Made by a program: the position numbers and the translations under genes
Source: Taudactylus pleione
Lineage: Eukaryota > Chordata > Amphibia > Anura > Myobatrachidae
Reading direction: 5' to 3'
Length of the DNA: 64,000 bases
Assembly (NCBI GenBank): GCA_031769625.1
Contig: JAUIMM010000170.1
Span: forward strand, 625,001-689,000
Notes under the pieces: model-generated
What the model saw: the letters and a program-made list of their open reading frames with translations, nothing else
The model's database searches: none
What the model was told of the DNA's origin: nothing
Shown: piece by piece, positions 58,806-64,000 of the stretch
How the letters are laid out: each line of letters begins with the position of its first letter
Numbering within the stretch: the stretch's first letter is position 1

Positions 58806-58882
58806 AGACAGACCGACACATATATATACATGCACTATTTAAATAAATACTGCAGAAGAATATACATTGTTCGGCCACTTAC

Positions 58883-59008
58883 CTGGGTGATTGTGGTAAA
58901 GACTCCGGATAAAGTGCCCTGAAGAACATAGTTTCTAGTGGTACCGATTAGCACAACGTCCCCCTTTCCTTCTGCCACAGTCCGTATCGGGCCAAACAGC
59001 TCTGGAAT
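58883..59008 (-). CDS. EML1: EML1 exon b
   Basis: The exon is 126 nt (42 codons), phase 0 at both ends, with acceptor ctctaag and donor GTAAGT. The translation starts IPELFGPIRTVAEGKGDV, continues with LIGTTRNYVLQGTLSG and ends ITQ. This agrees closely with the EML1 propeller region as remembered. A 210-nt intron separates it from exon a. The next intron is about 15.5 kb and holds the 30-bp, 36-bp and GA-rich arrays. Confidence 0.88.
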
Positions 59009-59218
59009 CTTAGAGGAATATTAAGCCTTAATTATCTGCTGAGCAAAAACCCTTCCTATATGTAACTAATTGTCACCATCCACAGCTGCATCCCGGATGT
59101 GTTGGACTCTCTAAGTGTGAGTAATTAAGTTATTAGTAACATGCATTTTTGGGGGCTGGGGGGGGGGAATTTACACCCATTTTGCTGCAAACTCTGTATC
59201 TGTGCATGTACCCCTCAC

Positions 59219-59370
59219 CTCAGCTATGCTCATCTTATGGTAATTTCCGTCCCAGGATATAAGTTTTCTGTCCTTCCCGCCGGACACCAGGGTCCCATCT
59301 CTCTGCATGCAGAGTGCAAAGATACCGCCTTCGTGGGCGCCTTGGATTGCGTGGCTAATCCTATTCGTAC
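59219..59370 (-). CDS. EML1: EML1 exon a (most 5' exon in the window)
   Basis: The exon is 152 nt, with acceptor tttgtag at 59371-59377 and donor GTGAGG directly after the coding GAG. It begins with the last two bases of a split codon and ends in phase 0. It encodes 50 full codons containing GAHEGGIFALC and DGTLVSGGKDRKLISW, a WD40 blade typical of EML proteins. Mammalian EML1 is recalled to have three glycines before KDRK where only two are seen here, which suggests a one-codon deletion. The matching upstream exon is not in the window. Confidence 0.85.
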
Positions 59371-59489
59371 CTACAAATGCAACACAGACATTCAAGCGTT
59401 AAAATCAAAATAATACTATTGTTTACCAATGTTCAAATATTGTTACACAAGCAAATCAGTTGCTGGAAACGGGAATGTGGTATGGTTAC

Positions 59490-62318
59490 TTTCTACAAGC
59501 GCCCAGGACAGCTTTCTACAAGCGCCCTCGCCATTCTGTGATCACTCAGCCAGGGCAGCTTTCTACAAGCGCCCTCGCCATTCTGTGATCACTCAGCCAG
59601 AGCAACTTTCTACAAGCGCCCTCGCCATTCTGTGATCACTCAGCCAGGGCAGCTTTCTACAAGCGCCCTCGCCATTCTGTGATCACTCAGCCAGAGCAAC
59701 TTTCTACAAGCGCCCTCGCCATTCTGTGATCACTCAGCCAGAGCAGCTTTCTACAAGCGCCCTCGCCATTCTGTGATCACTCAGCCAGGGCAGCTTTCTA
59801 CAAGCGCCCTCGCCATTCTGTGATCACTCAGCCAGGGCAGCTTTCTACAAGCGCCCTCGCCATTCTGTGATCACTCAGCCAGAGCAACTTTCTACAAGCG
59901 CCCTCGCCATTCTGTGATCACTCAGCCAGAGCAGCTTTCTACAAGCGCCCTCGCCATTCTGTGATCACTCAGCCAAGGCAGCTTTCTACAAGCGCCCTCG
60001 CCATTCTGTGATCACTCAGAGCTTTCTACAAGCACCCTCGCCATTCTGTGATCACTCAGAGCTTTCTACAAGCGCCCTCGCCATTCTGTGATCACTCAGC
60101 CAGAGCAACTTTCTACAAGCGCCCTCGCCATTCTGTGATCACTCAGCCAGAGCAGCTTTCTACAAGCGCCCTCGCCATTCTGTGATCACTCAGCCAGAGC
60201 AACTTTCTACAAGCGCCCTCGCCATTCTGTGATCACTCAGCCAGAGCAGCTTTCTACAAGGGCCCTCGCCATTCTGTGATCACTCAACCAGAGCAGCTCT
60301 CTACAAGCGCCCTCGCCATTCTGTGATCACTCAGCCAGAGCAGCTCTCTACAAGCGCCCTCGCCATTCTGTGATCACTCAGCCAGAGCAACTCTCTACAA
60401 GCGCCCTCGCCATTCTGTGATCACTCAGCCAGAGCAACTCTCTACAAGCGCCCTCGCCATTCTGTGATCACTCAGCCAGAGCAGCTTTCTACAAGCGCCC
60501 TCGCCATTCTGTGATCGCTCAGCCAGAGCAGCTTTCTACAAGCGCCCTCGCCATTCTGTGATCGCTCAGCCAGGGCAGCTTTCTACAAGCGCCCTCGCCA
60601 TTCTGTGATCGCTCAGCCAGGGCAGCTTTCTACAAGCGCCCTCGCCATTCTGTGATCGCTCAGCCAGGGCAGCTTTCTACAAGCGCCCTCGCCATTCTGT
60701 GATCACTCAGCCAGAGCAACTTTCTACAAGCGCCCTCGCCATTCTGTGATCACTCAGCCAGGGCAGCTTTCTACAAGCGCCCTCGCCATTCTGTGATCAC
60801 TCAGCCAGAGCAACTTTCTACAAGCGCCCTCGCCATTCTGTGATCACTCAGCCAGAGCAGCTTTCTACAAGCGCCCTCGCCATTCTGTGATCACTCAGCC
60901 AGGGCAGCTTTCTACAAGCGCCCTCGCCATTCTGTGATCACTCAGCCAGGGCAGCTTTCTACAAGCGCCCTCGCCATTCTGTGATCACTCAGCCAGAGCA
61001 ACTTTCTACAAGCGCCCTCGCCATTCTGTGATCACTCAGCCAGAGCAGCTTTCTACAAGCGCCCTCGCCATTCTGTGATCACTCAGCCAAGGCAGCTTTC
61101 TACAAGCGCCCTCGCCATTCTGTGATCACTCAGAGCTTTCTACAAGCACCCTCGCCATTCTGTGATCACTCAGAGCTTTCTACAAGCGCCCTCGCCATTC
61201 TGTGATCACTCAGCCAGAGCAACTTTCTACAAGCGCCCTCGCCATTCTGTGATCACTCAGCCAGAGCAGCTTTCTACAAGCGCCCTCGCCATTCTGTGAT
61301 CACTCAGCCAGAGCAACTTTCTGCAAGCGCCCTCGCCATTCTGTGATCACTCAGCCAGAGCAGCTTTCTACAAGGGCCCTCGCCATTCTGTGATCACTCA
61401 ACCAGAGCAGCTCTCTACAAGCGCCCTCGCCATTCTGTGATCACTCAGCCAGAGCAGCTCTCTACAAGCGCCCTCGCCATTCTGTGATCACTCAGCCAGA
61501 GCAACTCTCTACAAGCGCCCTCGCCATTCTGTGATCACTCAGCCAGAGCAACTCTCTACAAGCGCCCTCGCCATTCTGTGATCACTCAGCCAGAGCAGCT
61601 TTCTACAAGCGCCCTCGCCATTCTGTGATCACTCAGCCAGAGCAGCTTTCTACAAGCGCCCTCGCCATTCTGTGATCGCTCAGCCAGGGCAGCTTTCTAC
61701 AAGCGCCCTCGCCATTCTGTGATCGCTCAGCCAGGGCAGCTTTCTACAAGCGCCCTCGCCATTCTGTGATCGCTCAGCCAGGGCAGCTTTCTACAAGCGC
61801 CCTCGCCATTCTGTGATCACTCAGCCAGAGCAGCTTTCTACAAGCGCCCTCGCCATTCTGTGATCACTCAGCCAGAGCAGCTTTCTACAAGCGCCCTCGC
61901 CATTCTGTGATCACTCAGCCAGGGCAGCTTTCTACAAGCGCCCTCGCCATTCTGTGATCACTCAGCCAGAGCAGCTTTCTACAAGCGCCCTCGCCATTCT
62001 GTGATCACTCAGCCAAGGCAGCTTTCTACAAGCGCCCTCGCCATTCTGTGATCACTCAGCCAGAGCAGCTTTCTTCAAGCGCCCTCGCCATTCTGTGATC
62101 GCTCAGCCAGAGCAGCTTTCTACAAGCGCCCTCGCCATTCTGTGATCACTCAGCCAGGGCAGCTTTCTACAAGCGCCCTCGCCATTCTGTGATCACTCAG
62201 CCAGGGCAGCTTTCTACAAGCGCCCTCGCCATTCTGTGATCACTCAGCCAGGGCAGCTTTCTACAAGCGCCCTCGCCATTCTGTGATCACTCAGCCAGAG
62301 CAGCTTTCCACAAGCGCC
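59490..62318. repeat. 47-bp minisatellite, about 60 copies, with higher-order duplication
   Basis: The unit is cagctttctacaagcgccct plus cgccattctgtgatcactca plus gccagag. Variants include agagcaac, agggcag, tcgctcag, and a shortened 38-bp unit where gccag... is lost. A block of variants recurs with a 1,114-bp shift. It lies directly upstream of exon a in the intron. Confidence 0.97.
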
Positions 62319-62333
62319 AATCATCCTGGAATT

Positions 62334-62666
62334 TATGCTGGGTACACACGGGACGCTCTATTCAGCAAAAGATATCGCTGAACGATCTCCCTTGAAATTT
62401 CTGGTGTGCTGGATGAACGATATCGTTCATCCACACACCAAAAGATATTGTGAACGACCAACGATCGTTCTCCCATATGGAAAATGAACTATATTGTCCA
62501 GGTTGGCCTGCATGCATGCATGGACGATGGACGATAAAGTTATTGTCCTGCGGGAGCACGCATCGTTGGTTGTTCATTGCATACACACGAACGATATGAA
62601 AGATATATAGTTGAACGATATCGTTCTCATCGTTCAAAGATATCGTCTCGTGTGTATGCACCATTA
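62334..62666. mobile_element. Foldback MITE with ctgggtacacac / gtgtatgcaccatta ends
   Basis: Inverted ends and internal gaacgatatcgttc palindromes. Its sequence is related in style to the element at 21952-22295. Confidence 0.7.
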
Positions 62667-62782
62667 CACTCATCCGGAACATCAGATTATTGCAGTGTCA
62701 GCTTGCCATGTGCTGGAGGGCCAATGACTGCTTACAGGTGATTTACGTAAGAGACAAAAACAACAACAACAAAAAACCAGGA

Positions 62783-62845
62783 AGATATGAGATAGACAGA
62801 TATGAGATAGACAGATATGAGATAGACAGATATGAGATAGATCGG
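62783..62845 (+). repeat. Four-copy 15-bp gagatagacagatat array
   Basis: It shares its 15-bp frame with the array at 58476 and mixes GATA and GACA in each unit. Confidence 0.85.
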
Positions 62846-62880
62846 GGAGGGAAAACAGAAAGATATGAGATAATATGAGA

Positions 62881-64000
62881 TATGGTAAGAACTCTCTATT
62901 TCTACGAAGTCCATAGGGTTCCACAGGATACCTTGGGTATAGGTGATGACGTCAGTCTTCAGGCACCACAGAGTTAAAGTTTTCAGCCTCCCAGGATGCA
63001 TCTGGGTCCCTCTCCTATACCCCGCCCCCGGGCCAAGGCATCTCAGTTACGTCACAAGCCATAGGCCGGAGGAGGAGAAGAAAGAGAGAGAAGAAAAAAA
63101 AAATCTGGACACTCACAAGAATTACATTCTCACCATAGGGAGACGGAAAAACCGGTGACCAGAATAAAGCCCATCTGCAGTACAGGTGCGACAGGGCGGG
63201 AGTCCTGTGGAACCCTATGGACTTCGTAGAAATAGAGATAACAAGGGTAAGTTCTTACCATATCTCATATTTTCTACTTCAGGGTCCATAGGGTATCCAC
63301 AGGATACCTTGGGAATGTCCCAAAGCAGTATCCTTTAAGGGTGGGGACGCTCCTGTGCTGAAAGGAGAATCCGCCGCCCGAAGGAAGCATCCTGAGAGGC
63401 AAATATGTCAAAAGCGTAATACCTCACAAAAGGTATTGACAGAAGACTACGTAGCAGCCTTGCAGATCTGAACTGCAGAGGCACCACGTCTAGCTGCAAA
63501 CGAAGGACCCACAGACCTAGTGGAATGAGCCCTCACCAAGGAGGGAACTGGAAGACCTTCATGAAGATAAGCTTCTGAAATTGCCATACGAATCCAGCCT
63601 GCCAAAGTCTACTTTGAAGCAGGCCAACCCTTTTTACGGAAGCCATAGAGGACAAACAAGGCGTCCGACTTCCTAAAAGAAGAAGTGCGGTCAACATAAA
63701 TTCTCAATGCCCGCACAACATCCCAAGTGGCGTCACCCACTGAAAGTCCAGGTGAATTGAAAGCCGGCACAACAATTTCTTCATTGATGTGAAAACTGGA
63801 TACCACTTCGGGAAGGAATCCCGGACGAGTGCGAAGCACCGCCCTATTCCTATGAAAAATCAGAAAAGGGGGTCTACAAGAGAGAACCCCTAAATCCGAA
63901 ATCCGTCTGGCCGAGGCCAGAAGGAATATGGTTTCAGCTGTAAGCCATTTAAAGTCCACTGAGTCCAGTGGTTCAAACGGCGGCCCCTAGAGAACTCTCA
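62881..64000 (-). mobile_element. DIRS-type retroelement, recombinase end, cut by window edge
   Basis: A minus-strand tyrosine recombinase remnant is followed toward the element end by about 450 bp with inverted segments. ggtaagaactctctatttct followed by acgaagtccata at 62885 recurs inverted at 63220-63262. A gtccatagggt(t/a)tccacagga segment also recurs directly at about 63280. DIRS elements integrate with a tyrosine recombinase and have inverted rather than long direct terminal repeats, so the layout fits. The RT and gag parts would lie to the right, outside the window. Confidence 0.7.
63335..63991 (-). pseudogene. DIRS-type tyrosine recombinase, broken
   Basis: The readable frame has FLLASARRISDLGVLSC, with the first catalytic Arg in ARR, and FLPEVVSSFHINEEIV. 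It stops at a TAG after KKGWPASK (about 63606). The same frame goes on with MAISEAYLHEGLPVPSLVRA and HSTRSVGPSFAARRGAS, which holds the catalytic His and second Arg, then a TAG where Trp is expected. A frame change then gives FVRYYAFDIFASQDAS, with the likely catalytic Tyr, and the usual FGRR end before a TAA at 63335. There is another TAG at about 63989. All four catalytic positions can be seen but not in one frame. Confidence 0.8.

Larger units (their letters stand above)
29131..59370 (-). other. EML1: EML1-like gene, 3' part (ten exons)
   Basis: This is the span of the only host gene I can support. Ten minus-strand exons join in phase to give 1,106 nt: two bases of a split codon, then 367 codons and a TAA stop. 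The product is the C-terminal part of an EML family protein, which binds microtubules through a tandem atypical propeller (TAPE) built from WD40 repeats. EML1 is chosen over EML2 and EML4 because stretches such as LDWSVNSQ, DTETKDLVTVHTDGNEQ and PSACKQVVSVETTRD are, from memory, EML1-type. Upstream exons for the coiled coil, HELP domain and first propeller are beyond the right edge. The largest intron (43.3-58.9 kb) is swollen by repeats. The paralogue call is a recollection and could be wrong; the family call is solid. Confidence 0.85.

Noticed and set aside
59490..62318. CRISPR-like array with ~47-bp units
   Set aside because: Contiguous minisatellite units with point variants, no unique spacers.

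Overview
The window is vertebrate nuclear DNA, most probably from an anuran amphibian with a large, repeat-rich genome. It holds the 3' end of one intron-containing host gene and a dense, nested set of transposable elements and minisatellites. The amphibian assignment is an inference. It rests on the combination of a Penelope-like element, a DIRS element, Tc1-like elements, an LTR element and many short hairpin elements, including ones with the 'gattggttgctatgggcaac' type of arm. Nothing bacterial is present: there are no operons or ribosome binding sites, and no RNA gene is recognised.

The only supported host gene is on the minus strand from about 59.4 kb down to 29.1 kb. Ten exons with consistent AG/GT borders and phases encode 367 residues of tandem WD40/TAPE beta-propeller sequence. 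This matches the C-terminal half of EML1, an echinoderm microtubule-associated protein-like protein. The 5' exons lie beyond the right edge. The introns carry large tandem arrays: 47-bp, 36-bp, 30-bp, 34-bp and 29-30-bp units, GA-rich repeats, GATA/GACA and TA. Most long open frames in these arrays are side effects of unit lengths divisible by three.

The left part (1-28.7 kb) lies downstream of the gene and is almost entirely repeats. It contains GC-rich multi-hairpin MITE-like elements (0.2-4 kb), nested 'gtattcaat' and telomere-like-repeat elements (4-5.4 kb) and a 2.36-kb element with 190-bp inverted ends that contains a Tigger-like MITE (6.0-8.4 kb). It also contains two Tc1 transposase pseudogenes, each cut or truncated by a MITE (10.8-12.2 and 17.2-18.5 kb). 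A complete LTR retrotransposon (12.3-17.0 kb) carries a decayed coiled-coil reading frame instead of pol. A Penelope-like element (18.65-25.2 kb) has about 1-kb inverted terminal arms around a broken RT plus GIY-YIG gene, and a third Tc1 fragment follows.

The right part (30-64 kb) is the gene. Its introns contain hairpin MITEs and an insertion with a 15-bp target duplication and a hammerhead-like motif (34-35.2 kb). They also contain a transposon whose interior has expanded into a 58-copy minisatellite (43.6-46.1 kb), several more repeat-family copies and very long minisatellites. The window closes inside a DIRS-type element whose tyrosine recombinase gene is disabled.
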